Source of the DNA: Croceivirga sp.
GTDB lineage: Bacteria > Bacteroidota > Bacteroidia > Flavobacteriales > Flavobacteriaceae
Direction: 5' to 3'
Assembly: GCA_028284935.1 (NCBI GenBank)
Contig: JANQQQ010000001.1
Span: forward strand, 1-64,000
Length of the DNA: 64,000 bases
The notes beneath the pieces were generated by a model, which worked only from the letters and a program-made list of their open reading frames with translations, was not told the origin of the DNA and did no database searches. Shown piece after piece: positions 1 through 10,522 of the stretch. Made by a program: the position numbers and the translations under genes. How positions within the stretch are numbered: position 1 is the first letter of the stretch; each line of letters opens with the position of its first letter.

Positions 1-3000
1 TAAACCGCAATATGAATTCTCTGACCAAAATCGGTAAATATATTTGTTACTACGTACTCCGTATTAGTAACCGTTACGGCACTACCAATGAGATTATTGG
101 AGTCATCAATAGCTTGTACTGTCACCGTATTGTTTCCTGATCTTTCTGTTACGAGTAAATATCTATTTGAAGCTGCTGTTATTGGTGCATTATACACAAA
201 CTCTACAAAATCAGTAGATGTAATTGCATTGTCTAGGGATAAATAATTTCTCAAATCTGCATCACTATTTGCTAAGATAAGCGCTGGATTAAATACAGAC
301 GGACCTTCATCAATATCAGCAATTATATTTGTTTGGTCGACAATAAACTGGTTCGCTGCTGCTTCGTTAGCAAATTGATAATTTGTCAATTCTGGCCTTG
401 CAATACCTGTAAGAGGATTTGGTTGCCCAACTACTGTAATTGAATTTAATGTTGCAGGCAAGGTATTATCTGCCTGGTTATCAACATCAAAAGAGAATTC
501 AGCGTTTGTTAATGGTGCTGTTGGATTACCTGGTGGTATTACATCTAGACATGTATCATCACTGCATTCAAGAGGTGCTGCAAATACATTAGCATTGTTC
601 AATGTACATGCTAAATCATCCGAAAATGTTGCTGTTAAATCAATATCACCACCATCAGCAGGTAAGACTACATCAACAAAAGTATGTGGAGATGTTAGTC
701 CTACAACAGAGACTAAAGCTGTACCATCACCTGATAAGTCTAATGTACCAGTAAGTGGAGCATCTGTAAAAGTAACGGTAATATCTGCAGTAAATGTATC
801 ATCGGTAATATCACTTGGAGTACTATTATTATCACACGCATCTATATTGGAGGCAGAAATAGCACTTATATTACATGGCAGTGGGTTTACATTTAATGTT
901 GAGCATTCAATATTCTCGCAAAAGTTGTTTGTGTTTGTAATTACAACACAATATTGATTTCCATCTAGTGCTAAATTTGTTATTACATCTAGACTGGCTG
1001 TCGTAACACCCGAATACGTTGCATCGTTTGACAAAGCTACACCGCCAAAATTTGGATCACCTAAATACCATTGATAACTAAAGCCTGTTGCGATTGTCGT
1101 TGCCGAAGGATCTGTAAAATCAGGAACTATATTTGGCGCAGATCCAATGTAAACTGTTGTACTTGTTATTGTTGCTCCAACTACTTCAAATGTCGCTGTA
1201 TCACCTTCTGTTTCTGTTTCATCAGTTGGGGCGGTGTAATTTACCCCTGTGGCCAATATCTCATCACCATTATACCCATCATAACCGTCTGTAATGGTAC
1301 CACCTGTGGTAACTTGACCAAACGAATTAAACCCATCACCATCCAGTGCGCCATCATTATTGGAATCAGTTCCTCCAGATTCAATTGAATCAAAGCAACC
1401 ATCATTATCGCTATCTAAATCTTGAAAATCTGGTATTCCATCTCCATCTGTATCATATATATCATTAACTCCATCTCCATTTGCATCAGTGAATGTAGGA
1501 ACTCCAGCATCACTTTGATCTAAATAATTAGGAATCCCATCTCCATCTTCATCTAAAGAAGGGTCAACACCTGTTCCTCCATCTTCAACAGAGTCTAGAA
1601 TCCCATCATTATCAGAGTCGAGATCACATAAATCAGGTAGACCATCATTTGGCATAGAACCACTATCAGTATCAGTTGTTTCGACTAAATTATAGTATGT
1701 AATTATTCCACCATTACTACCTGGTTGAGCATTATGAGTATTGCCAACATTTGGCGGATCGTTGTGAACACCTGCAGTACCACCTGATAACAACACGTTA
1801 ATTCCTGCTGGTAAAGTATTTAAGTTGTGTAGTAAAACACCGCCACCGCCACCGCCACCTGGACCATGGATAACTCCTGTATTTAAGCTTTGCCCATCAC
1901 CACCAGTGATGTCAACATTTAAATTACCAGAATATGCATTAATATCAAAAGCGACGGAACCTCCTGCTCCACCGCCGCCGCCGCCATCAATACCTGTGGC
2001 AGTTGCTGTTGCGTCTATACCTGATGCATCTATCGTATTATTATTTCCAACCAAAGTTGTTGCTCGTATAACAACAATACCGCCTCCATTTGAAGCAATA
2101 GCTGAATTGTCTGATGTTACAAAACCTGCACCACCAGCCCCACCGAAGAACACTCTATTCTGATTAGTAATAAAAGGGGCAAGCGCATTACCACCAATTC
2201 CTCCAGCAGTAGCACCGTTAACATCACACCATCTATCACCACCTATTCCACCTGCACCAAAGTTAGCACCTCCACCTCCTCCGGAATCACCAGAAACACC
2301 AGCACCACCACCATTTCCTAAAGGAGATCTACCTTTTTGGTTATTAACACCTGCAGTGGCAACTCCTCCACCTTTAAACCAACTATCTGTATTTGCTATA
2401 CCTAGATTAAATTGAACATTTGGGCTAATACCGCAGTTATCTGGTGAACCATTTGCTGTCATTTCAGCTCCTATATAACCAGCACCTGATGCATTTACAT
2501 TCGCATTAAGCGTCAATGTGCCTTCAACGAATAAGGCTATAATCCCTCCTTCACCTGTTGCTGGATTCCATGGAAGTGCTTGTAATTCGGATATAACATT
2601 AACATCGCCAGCGTAATTTGGAACACGAACTAGCTGAATTAAACCAGCAGAATCGTATGTGTTTTTTAATGGAGCTGATGGAAAAACAGTATTTCCAACA
2701 ATATTACCGATATCAAAAAATTCATAATTACCTGCATTCCCTAAATCAATAATATCGCCACCACTAGCAGTATTTGTTTCATCTATAGTAGCTCCCTTTA
2801 ATTGCACTATTAAAGCTTTATCACCAACAGAAAAAACTGATGCATCTACAACATCAATAGCATTTATACAAGCAGGATTAGTATCACAAGTGCTACAACC
2901 AGGGTTGGTAATATTAGTAACTGCTTCGTAATCATTAATGACACCACCTATATCTGTCTGACTATTTGAAACAGAACATAGAAAGGTTAGTAGAATTACG

Positions 3001-3044
3001 AATAGAAACTTTTGTTTAAACGAGAATCGGGTAAAGATTTTCAT
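1..3044 (-). CDS. Large secreted glycine-rich, calcium-repeat surface protein (3' end cut by window edge)
   Basis: Reads right to left from an ATG at 3044 and stays open to the left edge (1014 codons seen, no stop), so the C-terminus is missing. It starts with a Sec signal peptide (basic start MKIFTRFSFK, hydrophobic core, SNSQT cleavage region). Residues about 228-405 are very rich in Gly, with GGGGG runs of the kind seen in Bacteroidota cell-surface repeats. Residues about 465-580 carry thrombospondin type 3-like Asp repeats (DLDSDNDGILDS, DTDGDGIPDFQDLDSDNDG), which bind calcium in known families. The rest resembles Ig-like or SprB-like modules with paired Cys. I infer an exported adhesin or gliding-type surface protein, possibly with a type IX secretion signal in the missing C-terminus. 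The exact function is unknown. Confidence 0.85.
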   Translation of the reverse strand, partial: MKIFTRFSFKQKFLFVILLTFLCSVSNSQTDIGGVINDYEAVTNITNPGCSTCDTNPACINAIDVVDASVFSVGDKALIVQLKGATIDETNTASGGDIIDLGNAGNYEFFDIGNIVGNTVFPSAPLKNTYDSAGLIQLVRVPNYAGDVNVISELQALPWNPATGEGGIIALFVEGTLTLNANVNASGAGYIGAEMTANGSPDNCGISPNVQFNLGIANTDSWFKGGGVATAGVNNQKGRSPLGNGGGAGVSGDSGGGGGANFGAGGIGGDRWCDVNGATAGGIGGNALAPFITNQNRVFFGGAGGAGFVTSDNSAIASNGGGIVVIRATTLVGNNNTIDASGIDATATATGIDGGGGGGAGGSVAFDINAYSGNLNVDITGGDGQSLNTGVIHGPGGGGGGGVLLHNLNTLPAGINVLLSGGTAGVHNDPPNVGNTHNAQPGSNGGIITYYNLVETTDTDSGSMPNDGLPDLCDLDSDNDGILDSVEDGGTGVDPSLDEDGDGIPNYLDQSDAGVPTFTDANGDGVNDIYDTDGDGIPDFQDLDSDNDGCFDSIESGGTDSNNDGALDGDGFNSFGQVTTGGTITDGYDGYNGDEILATGVNYTAPTDETETEGDTATFEVVGATITSTTVYIGSAPNIVPDFTDPSATTIATGFSYQWYLGDPNFGGVALSNDATYSGVTTASLDVITNLALDGNQYCVVITNTNNFCENIECSTLNVNPLPCNISAISASNIDACDNNSTPSDITDDTFTADITVTFTDAPLTGTLDLSGDGTALVSVVGLTSPHTFVDVVLPADGGDIDLTATFSDDLACTLNNANVFAAPLECSDDTCLDVIPPGNPTAPLTNAEFSFDVDNQADNTLPATLNSITVVGQPNPLTGIARPELTNYQFANEAAANQFIVDQTNIIADIDEGPSVFNPALILANSDADLRNYLSLDNAITSTDFVEFVYNAPITAASNRYLLVTERSGNNTVTVQAIDDSNNLIGSAVTVTNTEYVVTNIFTDFGQRIHIAV

Positions 3045-3521
3045 AATATTATATAGTTGATGTATAATTCATTTTTGAGCTTCTACCAACAGTTAATTTT
3101 GTCGATAAAATGCAAATATATTCGATAAAATGTAAAAAACAAATTTTTAAAGTAAGAAAATAAATACTAAATAACTCTTAAGGTTTTTTAATTAAAACCA
3201 TTAGATTATAGTAGTCTCCATATTTAAACCGTAAGTACTTATCTAATTGGTAAAAGAAGAGATTTGCAATTAATCAACTTCATATTGTGAAAGTAAACTA
3301 TTGATTTGGGGACAACTAAACATAGTAATTTAATACTAAATATCATTACTAATTTATTCGTGAGTAAATTAATCATAGATATTTAATTTGAATTAAATTT
3401 TCGATGAATTGACAAATTATCCTATTAAGATTAAAATAGTTTTTGATTAATCAATATTATTTGTAATTATGAATTATAATACCTCTGATTGTTTTAATTT
3501 TGCATTTCTTTAAAAAATAGT
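3045..3521. other. AT-rich divergent intergenic region
   Basis: About 480 bases separate the surface-protein gene (minus) from prfC (plus). Apart from the surface-gene promoter at 3113-3143, I see only a -7-like TAATTTTG at 3495-3502, 19 bases before the prfC ATG, without a well-spaced -33 box. There is no open frame with coding character, no RNA gene and no long repeat. Confidence 0.5.
3113..3143 (-). promoter_or_regulatory. Promoter of the surface-protein gene
   Basis: On the minus strand there is a -33 box TTTG (3143-3140), a 19-base spacer and a -7 box TATATTTG (3120-3113). This fits the Bacteroidota consensus exactly and lies about 70 bases upstream of the ATG at 3044. Two copies of TCGATAAAATG (plus strand 3102-3112 and 3122-3132, 20 bases apart) flank and overlap the -7 box and could be an operator. 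Confidence 0.6.
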
Positions 3522-5111
3522 ATGAGCTTTAAATCTGAAATTGATAGGCGTCGAACATTCGGAATTATATCCCATCCTGATGCAGGTAAAACCACTCTTA
3601 CCGAAAAGTTGCTACTCTTTGGTGGTGCCATACAAGAAGCTGGGGCCGTAAAAAGTAATAAAATAAAAAAAGGGGCTACCAGTGACTTTATGGAGATTGA
3701 ACGACAACGTGGCATATCTGTTGCAACTTCTGTTTTGGCTTTTGAATATAATGGTATTAAAATAAATATTCTCGATACTCCCGGACATAAAGACTTCGCT
3801 GAAGACACCTTCAGGACCTTAACTGCTGTCGATAGTGTTATTGTAGTTATTGACGTTGCAAAGGGTGTCGAGGAGCAAACCGAAAAACTAGTTGAAGTTT
3901 GCCGTATGCGAAATATTCCAATGATTGTTTTCATTAATAAATTGGACCGCGAAGGTAAAGATGCTTTTGACCTTTTAGATGAAGTTGAACAAAAATTAGG
4001 TTTAAGGGTTACGCCTCTTAGTTTTCCTATAGGTATGGGTTATGACTTTAAGGGTATCTACAACATTTGGGAAAAAAATATCAATCTGTTTAAAGGTGAT
4101 AGCAAACAACATATTAATGACACAATTGAGATTTCTGATTTAAACTCAAGAGAGCTTGATAAATTAGTGGGAGAAAATGCAGCTCAAACCCTTAGAGATG
4201 AGATAGAATTAGTAGATGGTATTTATCCTGAATTTGATAAGGAAGCCTATCTCAAAGGTGAGTTACAACCTGTATTCTTCGGTTCGGCTTTAAACAACTT
4301 TGGAGTTAGGGAACTTTTAGACTGTTTTATTGAAATAGCACCTAAACCAAGAGCTAAGCAAAGTGATGAGCGATTAGTAAACCCTAATGAAGAAAAATTT
4401 ACAGGGTTTGTATTTAAAATTCATGCCAATATGGATCCCAATCACAGAAATAGATTGGCATTTGTAAAAATAGTATCTGGAGAGTTTAAAAGGAATACAC
4501 CTTATCTCCATGTAAGGCACAACAAAAAATTTAAATTCTCAAGCCCTAATGCCTTTTTTGCAGAAAAAAAGGAAATTGTGCATGTTTCATATCCTGGTGA
4601 TATTGTTGGACTCCAGGATACAGGAAACTTTAAAATTGGTGACACCTTAACCGAAGGGGAAATACTAAATTATAAGGGTATTCCAAGCTTTTCACCAGAG
4701 CATTTCAGATACATTAATAATGCAGACCCAATGAAAGCCAAACAATTATATAAAGGTATCGATCAATTAATGGATGAAGGTGTTGCCCAGCTTTTTACAC
4801 TAGACTACAATGGTAGAAAAGTTATCGGCACGGTTGGGGCACTCCAGTACGAAGTAATCCAATATCGTCTAGAACATGAATATGGTGCAAAATGTATATA
4901 CGAAAACCTAAATGTTCATAAAGCTTGCTGGATACAAACTGACGATGAAAAAAGTGACGAATTCAAAGATTTTTTAAGGGTAAAACAACGTTATTTGGCA
5001 AGAGACAAACAAAATCAGTTAGTTTTTCTGGCAGATTCATTGTTTTCGCTTCAAATGTCCCAACAAAAATATCCTAGTATAGACTTCCATATGACTTCAG
5101 AATTTGTATGA
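3522..5111 (+). CDS. prfC: Peptide chain release factor 3
   Basis: This 529-residue GTPase matches RF3, which recycles RF1 and RF2 from the ribosome after peptide release. The G1 motif SHPDAGKTTL lies at about residues 17-26, followed by the switch region with RGISV, DTPGH and the G4 motif NKLDRE. The length is normal for RF3 (about 525-530), and the C-terminal part keeps the family's features (GALQYEVIQYRLEHEYG). It is monocistronic in appearance, with AT-rich flanks. Elongation factor G is excluded by length and by the RF3-specific start (RRTFGIISHPDAGKTTLTEK). Confidence 0.96.
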   Translation: MSFKSEIDRRRTFGIISHPDAGKTTLTEKLLLFGGAIQEAGAVKSNKIKKGATSDFMEIERQRGISVATSVLAFEYNGIKINILDTPGHKDFAEDTFRTLTAVDSVIVVIDVAKGVEEQTEKLVEVCRMRNIPMIVFINKLDREGKDAFDLLDEVEQKLGLRVTPLSFPIGMGYDFKGIYNIWEKNINLFKGDSKQHINDTIEISDLNSRELDKLVGENAAQTLRDEIELVDGIYPEFDKEAYLKGELQPVFFGSALNNFGVRELLDCFIEIAPKPRAKQSDERLVNPNEEKFTGFVFKIHANMDPNHRNRLAFVKIVSGEFKRNTPYLHVRHNKKFKFSSPNAFFAEKKEIVHVSYPGDIVGLQDTGNFKIGDTLTEGEILNYKGIPSFSPEHFRYINNADPMKAKQLYKGIDQLMDEGVAQLFTLDYNGRKVIGTVGALQYEVIQYRLEHEYGAKCIYENLNVHKACWIQTDDEKSDEFKDFLRVKQRYLARDKQNQLVFLADSLFSLQMSQQKYPSIDFHMTSEFV

Positions 5112-5252
5112 AATCAACGTGCATTTCATCGAATAGTGGTTTAAAATAATGTATTTTGTCGATGATATTTGATTTTTATCGATATTTTACTTATCCTTAA
5201 TATTGAATATCTAACTTAATTTAGAGATTAACCCCAAACTAATCTACTTATT

Positions 5253-5483
5253 ATGGATGTAAATGCAAACTTTTTCAGTAATGAAGATATTACTGTTACC
5301 TACGAACCTCGTTGTTGTGTAAATGCTGGTATTTGCGCCAAACAACTTTCAGATGTTTTCAGAAATTCTGTTATTCCATGGATTGATTTAGATGGCGCTA
5401 ATACTGATACCATTATAAATCAAATTAAAAAGTGCCCTTCTGGTGCATTGAAATTTTACCTTAAGCAAAAGGATGTCGCCTAA
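5253..5483 (+). CDS. Small divergent 4Fe-4S mono-cluster protein (YjdI-like)
   Basis: This 76-residue protein carries the pattern of the divergent single 4Fe-4S cluster family typified by E. coli YjdI: YEPRCCVNAGICAKQL near the N-terminus and KKCPSGAL near the C-terminus, giving four well-spaced Cys. Its role is unproven in the family; iron-sulfur electron transfer or storage is inferred. It stands alone between prfC and a strong terminator. The ATG at 5253 is the only sensible start. Confidence 0.8.
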   Translation: MDVNANFFSNEDITVTYEPRCCVNAGICAKQLSDVFRNSVIPWIDLDGANTDTIINQIKKCPSGALKFYLKQKDVA

Positions 5484-5511
5484 CTTTTAGGTAGTGAACT
5501 CATTAAAATAA

Positions 5512-5545
5512 AAACCCTTTGATGACTTTCAAAGGGTTTCTTTTT
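5512..5545 (+). terminator. Rho-independent terminator after the Fe-S protein gene
   Basis: An 11-bp perfect stem (AAACCCTTTGA at 5512-5522 with TCAAAGGGTTT at 5529-5539) closes a 6-base loop and is followed by CTTTTT. It lies 28 bases after the stop codon of the small Fe-S gene. Confidence 0.85.
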
Positions 5546-5621
5546 ATGATTGTCTAGTTGGCCCAAAGTTTAGTAGGATTGCTCATGTAAACATGTCGAG
5601 CAACCTTAAAATTAAACGGGC

Positions 5622-5939
5622 TTAGGCCTGACCTGTAGGTCCAAAATTTAATGGAATTGGCGGTTGCTCGTAATCCTTGATTTCACCATGAGCCTTCTCA
5701 AAACGATTAACATTATCTCCTAAAGCCTTTAGTAAACGTTTAGCATGTTGTGGTGTTAATATAATTCGAGATTTAACCTTACTCTTAGGCGTACCTGGCA
5801 TAATACTAACAAAATCAACCACAAATTCCGAAACTGAATGGTTGATGATTGCCAAATTGGAGTATATACCTTCCGCTACCTTTTCATCTAATTCTATATT
5901 TATCTGTCCTTTTTTTGGAGTGTTTTTTTCGTCTGCCAT
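5622..5939 (-). CDS. DUF3467 family protein
   Basis: A 105-residue protein with the conserved body of DUF3467: INIELDEKVAEGIYSNLAII, an FVVDF segment, then ILTPQHAKRLLKAL. It has no signal peptide or membrane segment, so it is cytoplasmic. The family is widespread in Bacteroidota and has no established function. It commonly sits just downstream of rpoC, as here, separated by the rpoC terminators. A 7-bp hairpin (CTTCCAA 5956-5962 with TTGGAAG 5968-5974) lies 16 bases upstream of its ATG in the 5' untranslated region. Confidence 0.88.
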   Translation of the reverse strand: MADEKNTPKKGQINIELDEKVAEGIYSNLAIINHSVSEFVVDFVSIMPGTPKSKVKSRIILTPQHAKRLLKALGDNVNRFEKAHGEIKDYEQPPIPLNFGPTGQA

Positions 5940-6003
5940 TGAAAATTTATTTTCACTTCCAACCTATTTGGAAGTCTTATTATTTTATTTTACAATTTAA
6001 ACA

Positions 6004-6034
6004 AAGAATCCCGTGATGCAATCTCGGGATTCTT
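6004..6034 (-). terminator. Second terminator downstream of rpoC
   Basis: A perfect 10-bp stem (AAGAATCCCG 6004-6013 with CGGGATTCTT 6025-6034) with an 11-base loop. Read on the minus strand it is followed by TGTTTAAATTG, moderately U-rich. It closes the rpoBC transcript before DUF3467. Confidence 0.65.
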
Positions 6035-6098
6035 ATATTTTCATAATTCTTATACTTAATGAGATTCCGAAACAAGTTCAGAAATAAAATCTACCAAA

Positions 6099-6130
6099 AG
6101 GTTAATCTTCGCCTTGGGCTCAATTAACCT
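6099..6130 (-). terminator. First terminator, directly after the rpoC stop
   Basis: On the minus strand AGGTTAAT (6130-6123) pairs with ATTAACCT (6106-6099), giving an 8-bp stem that runs straight into TTTTGG. It starts 16 bases past the rpoC stop codon, so rpoC has tandem terminators together with the hairpin at 6004-6034. Confidence 0.55.
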
Positions 6131-6145
6131 AGGGTTTCATTTAGT

Positions 6146-9100
6146 TTAGTTAAAGTTCATTTCTTCTTTCGCTTTCATCATCTCATCAAACTCTTCCTTA
6201 GAGCCTACAATAATATTATCGTATTCTCTTACACCTGTACCAGCAGGTATTCTGTGACCTACAATAACATTTTCTTTAAGGCCTTCGAGTGTGTCTACCT
6301 TACCATTTACTGCTGCTTCATTAAGAACTTTAGTCGTTTCTTGGAATGATGCTGCCGAGATAAATGACTTAGTTTGCAACGATGCTCTTGTAATACCTTG
6401 TAAAATTGGCGTAGCCGTTGCTGGCTGTGCATCTCTTGCCTCAACAAGATTCTTGTCTTCTCTTCTTAGAATCGAATTCTCATCTCTTAGTTGTCTTACA
6501 GAAACGATTTGTCCTGACTGCAAATTCTCAGAATCACCTGCATCCTCAACCACTTTCATTCCGAAAATTTTATCATTTTCTTCTATAAAATCAGACTTAT
6601 GGACTAATTGGTTTTCTAAGAAAATGGTATCTCCAGAATCAATTATCTTCACCTTACGCATCATCTGTCTCACAACCACTTCGAAGTGTTTGTCATTAAT
6701 CTTTACACCTTGTAAACGATAAACTTCTTGTACCTCATTCACTAAATACTGCTGTACTGCAGAAGGTCCTTTAATATTTAAAATATCATTAGGTGTAATT
6801 GAACCATCAGACAGAGGCATACCTGCTTTTACATAATCATTTTCTTGAACAAGAATTTGATTAGACAATTTCACAAGGTATTTCTTTACCTCACCTAACT
6901 TAGACTCAATTATAATTTCACGGTTACCACGTTTAATCTTACCAAAAGACACTACACCATCAATTTCGCTGACCACAGCAGGATTAGAAGGGTTACGCGC
7001 TTCGAACAACTCAGTTACACGCGGAAGACCACCTGTAATGTCACCAGCTTTAGCCGATTTACGTGGAATCTTAACTAAGATTTTACCGATCTCAATTTTA
7101 TCACCATCGTCAATCATAATATGAGCTCCTACTGGTAAATTGTATGAACGAATTGTTTCTCCTTTAGCATTTTCAATCAATAATGTTGGAATCAACTTCT
7201 TATTTCTTGATTCTGAAATCACTTTTTCTTGGAAACCTGTTTGCTCATCAATTTCTACTTGGTAAGTTATACCTTGCTCAATGTTTTCGTACTTCACCTT
7301 ACCTGCAAATTCTGAAATAATTACACCATTATATGGATCCCACTGGCAGATAACGTCTCCTTTCTTAACTTTTGCTCCTGGTTTTACATAAATATATGAA
7401 CCGTAAGGAATATTATTTGTACTTAAAACAATTCCTGTTTTAGCATCAGTAAGTTTTAATTCTGAAGTTCTAGAGATTACAACATCTACTTCATTACCTT
7501 CGCTATCTTTAGTCTTAACCGTTTTAAGGTCTTCGATTTCAGCTACACCATCAAACTTAACCGCTAACTTATTTTCTTCAGAAATGTTACCTGCAATACC
7601 ACCAACATGGAACGTACGTAAGGTTAACTGTGTACCAGGCTCACCAATAGATTGAGCTGCAACTACACCAACTGCTTCTCCACGTTGTACCATTTTACCA
7701 GTAGCAAGGTTACGGCCGTAACACTTAACACATATACCTTTCTTAGCCTCACATGTTAATGGTGAACGTACTTCTATAGATTCTATAGCAGAATCACCTA
7801 TTTGTTTAGCAATAGCATCATCGATATGCCCACCTGCTTCTACTATTAACTCTTCGGTATGAGGGTCATAAACGTCATTAAGTGATGTCCTACCTACAAT
7901 TCTAGATTCAAGTTTTTCTACGACTTCTTCATTCTTCTTAAGTGCAGAAACCTCAATACCTCTTAATGTGCCACAATCTTCTTCGTAAACAATAACATCT
8001 TGTGATACATCTACTAAACGACGTGTTAAGTAACCTGCATCTGCTGTTTTAAGAGCGGTATCTGCAAGACCTTTACGTGCACCGTGTGTGGAGATAAAAT
8101 ATTCTAAGATTGAAAGCCCTTCTTTAAAGTTTGAAAGAATCGGATTTTCAATAATCTCACCACCACCAGCATTAGATTTTTTAGGTTTTGCCATTAATCC
8201 GCGCATTCCTGTTAACTGGCGTATCTGCTCTTTAGAACCACGAGCTCCAGAATCTAACATCATATATACAGAGTTAAATCCTTGCTGGTCTTCACTAATA
8301 CGCTTCATGGACAATTCAGTCAATTCGGCATTTGTTGAAGTCCAAATGTCAATTACCTGATTATAACGCTCATTATTAGTAATAAGTCCCATGTTGTAGT
8401 TACCTACAATACCATCAACTTGTTTGTTGGCAGTAGCAATAAGACCTAGTTTTTCTTCTGGAATAATTATATCCCCTAAACTAAATGATAGTCCACCTTG
8501 GAATGCAAACTTATAGCCTAAGGTCTTAATCTCGTCTAAGAATTCAGCAGTTTCAGGGACACTAGTCACTTTTAAAATATCACCAATGATATCCCTTAAT
8601 GCTTTTTTGGTAAGAACTTTATTGATATATCCTGCTTGTTCTGGTACTTTTTCGTTAAATAATACACGCCCAACAGTTGTTTCAATAATTTGAGTTGTTA
8701 ACTCACCTTCTCCATTAAAATCCTTGGTTCTTACTTTAATACCAGCGTTAAGGTCAACTTTCTTCTCGTTGTAAGCAATAGTTACTTCTTCGGGTGAATA
8801 GAAAGTTAGGCCTTCACCTTTAACTGTATAGTCCTTATCAGTTTTACGTAGCTTGGTCATATAGTACAATCCAAGAACCATGTCTTGAGAAGGTACTGTT
8901 ACTGGAGAACCATTAGCAGGATTCAAAATATTATGGGATGCTAACATTAAAAGTTGTGCTTCTAATATCGCTTCTGGCCCCAATGGTAAATGAACAGCCA
9001 TTTGGTCACCGTCGAAATCGGCATTAAATGCTGTACACACTAATGGGTGTAACTGAATCGCTTTACCTTCAATCAATTTTGGCTGGAATGCCTGAATACC

Positions 9101-10447
9101 AAGTCTGTGTAATGTAGGAGCACGGTTTAGTAATACTGGATGTCCTTTAAGTACATTCTCCAAGATATCCCAAACGACGGGCTCTTTTCTATCTATAATC
9201 TTCTTTGCAGATTTTACAGTTTTTACAATACCTCTTTCAATTAATTTTCTAATGATGAAGGGCTTGTAAAGCTCCGCTGCCATGTTTTTCGGCAATCCAC
9301 ATTCGAATAATTTTAATTCTGGTCCAACAACAATTACCGAACGTGCAGAGTAATCAACACGTTTACCCAGTAAGTTTTGACGGAAACGTCCTTGCTTACC
9401 TTTAAGTGAATCTGAAAGCGATTTTAACGGTCTATTAGAATCTGTTTTTACTGCGGACGACTTACGCGTGTTATCGAATAATGAATCAACAGATTCCTGT
9501 AACATACGTTTTTCATTACGCAAAATTACTTCTGGTGCTTTAATCTCCACCAAACGCTTCAGACGGTTGTTACGGATAATTACACGACGGTAAAGGTCAT
9601 TTAAATCTGAAGTTGCAAAACGTCCACCATCTAATGGCACCAATGGTCTTAATTCTGGTGGAATTACAGGAATCGCCTTCATGATCATCCATTCTGGCTT
9701 ATTCTCCCTGTTTTCATTTGATTCTCTAAATGCCTCCACAACTTGTAAACGTTTTAAAGCTTCTGTCTTACGCTGCTTTGACGTTTCGTTATTAGCACTA
9801 TGTCTTAAATCGTATGATAACTGATCTAAATCGATTCTTGCTAATAAATCGATTAGACATTCAGCACCCATTTTTGCAATAAACTTATTTGGGTCGGCAT
9901 CTTCCAAATATTGGTTTTCTTGTGGAAGTGATTCTAAAATATTCAAATATTCTTCCTCCGTTAAGAAATCCATTTTTTGAACAGGCTCACCTTCTGCATT
10001 CAATGCATTACCTGGTTGGATAACTACATAACGCTCGTAGTAGATAATCATATCTAATTTCTTAGACGGTAACCCTAGTAAGTATCCTATCTTATTTGGT
10101 AATGAACGGAAATACCAAATATGCGCCACAGGTACTACCAAATTGATATGACCTACTCTGTCTCTACGTACTTTTTTCTCAGTTACTTCAACACCACAAC
10201 GGTCACAAACAATACCTTTGTAACGTATTCTTTTATATTTACCACAAGCACATTCAAAATCCTTCACAGGACCAAAAATACGCTCACAGAACAAACCATC
10301 GCGTTCTGGTTTGTGTGTTCGATAATTAATAGTTTCTGGCTTTAATACTTCACCACGGGATGCTGCTAAAACAGACTCAGGTGATGCTAAACCAATAGAA
10401 ATTTTGTTAAACTTCTGTACTGTATTCTTATCTTGTTTTCTTGCCAT
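6146..10447 (-). CDS. rpoC: DNA-directed RNA polymerase subunit beta'
   Basis: At 1433 residues this is the full Bacteroidota-length beta' subunit. The N-terminal zinc site ([20 protein letters not shown], about 66-85) is present, as is the catalytic Mg motif [12 protein letters not shown] at about 475-486 and the second zinc site around [13 protein letters not shown] near 900. The bridge-helix region and the C-terminal clamp are intact. It follows rpoB with a 75-base spacer and is closed by tandem terminators. No frameshift or missing active-site residue is seen. Confidence 0.99.
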   Translation of the reverse strand: MARKQDKNTVQKFNKISIGLASPESVLAASRGEVLKPETINYRTHKPERDGLFCERIFGPVKDFECACGKYKRIRYKGIVCDRCGVEVTEKKVRRDRVGHINLVVPVAHIWYFRSLPNKIGYLLGLPSKKLDMIIYYERYVVIQPGNALNAEGEPVQKMDFLTEEEYLNILESLPQENQYLEDADPNKFIAKMGAECLIDLLARIDLDQLSYDLRHSANNETSKQRKTEALKRLQVVEAFRESNENRENKPEWMIMKAIPVIPPELRPLVPLDGGRFATSDLNDLYRRVIIRNNRLKRLVEIKAPEVILRNEKRMLQESVDSLFDNTRKSSAVKTDSNRPLKSLSDSLKGKQGRFRQNLLGKRVDYSARSVIVVGPELKLFECGLPKNMAAELYKPFIIRKLIERGIVKTVKSAKKIIDRKEPVVWDILENVLKGHPVLLNRAPTLHRLGIQAFQPKLIEGKAIQLHPLVCTAFNADFDGDQMAVHLPLGPEAILEAQLLMLASHNILNPANGSPVTVPSQDMVLGLYYMTKLRKTDKDYTVKGEGLTFYSPEEVTIAYNEKKVDLNAGIKVRTKDFNGEGELTTQIIETTVGRVLFNEKVPEQAGYINKVLTKKALRDIIGDILKVTSVPETAEFLDEIKTLGYKFAFQGGLSFSLGDIIIPEEKLGLIATANKQVDGIVGNYNMGLITNNERYNQVIDIWTSTNAELTELSMKRISEDQQGFNSVYMMLDSGARGSKEQIRQLTGMRGLMAKPKKSNAGGGEIIENPILSNFKEGLSILEYFISTHGARKGLADTALKTADAGYLTRRLVDVSQDVIVYEEDCGTLRGIEVSALKKNEEVVEKLESRIVGRTSLNDVYDPHTEELIVEAGGHIDDAIAKQIGDSAIESIEVRSPLTCEAKKGICVKCYGRNLATGKMVQRGEAVGVVAAQSIGEPGTQLTLRTFHVGGIAGNISEENKLAVKFDGVAEIEDLKTVKTKDSEGNEVDVVISRTSELKLTDAKTGIVLSTNNIPYGSYIYVKPGAKVKKGDVICQWDPYNGVIISEFAGKVKYENIEQGITYQVEIDEQTGFQEKVISESRNKKLIPTLLIENAKGETIRSYNLPVGAHIMIDDGDKIEIGKILVKIPRKSAKAGDITGGLPRVTELFEARNPSNPAVVSEIDGVVSFGKIKRGNREIIIESKLGEVKKYLVKLSNQILVQENDYVKAGMPLSDGSITPNDILNIKGPSAVQQYLVNEVQEVYRLQGVKINDKHFEVVVRQMMRKVKIIDSGDTIFLENQLVHKSDFIEENDKIFGMKVVEDAGDSENLQSGQIVSVRQLRDENSILRREDKNLVEARDAQPATATPILQGITRASLQTKSFISAASFQETTKVLNEAAVNGKVDTLEGLKENVIVGHRIPAGTGVREYDNIIVGSKEEFDEMMKAKEEMNFN

Positions 10448-10459
10448 ATTCTTATAGTT

Positions 10460-10515
10460 TTCAGTCGCAGTTTATAGTCACAGTTCTGCCAACTGAGACT
10501 GCTCACTGTTTACTG
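10460..10515 (-). repeat. CAGT/ACTG-rich spacer between rpoB and rpoC
   Basis: The rpoB-rpoC spacer is built from repeated CAGT or ACTG tetramers (for example, on the plus strand, CAGTCGCAGT, TCACAGTTCTGCCAACTGAG, CTGCTCACTGTTTACTG). Such patches can fold into several alternative weak hairpins. The role is unknown. Confidence 0.45.
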
Positions 10516-10522
10516 AATAATT

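Noticed and set aside
1825-2163. Proline-rich plus-strand frame beginning MCSKTPPPPPPPGPW
   Set aside because: It is the complement of the glycine-rich part of the surface protein on the minus strand; poly-Gly codons read backwards give poly-Pro.
3494-3934. Minus-strand frame of 146 codons at the start of prfC
   Set aside because: It lies fully antisense to the conserved GTPase domain of RF3 and resembles no family.
5575-5610. Imperfect hairpin after the DUF3467 gene (TTGCTCATGT / ACATGTCGAGCAA)
   Set aside because: The stem has a three-base bulge and no U-tract on the minus strand, so I did not call it a terminator.
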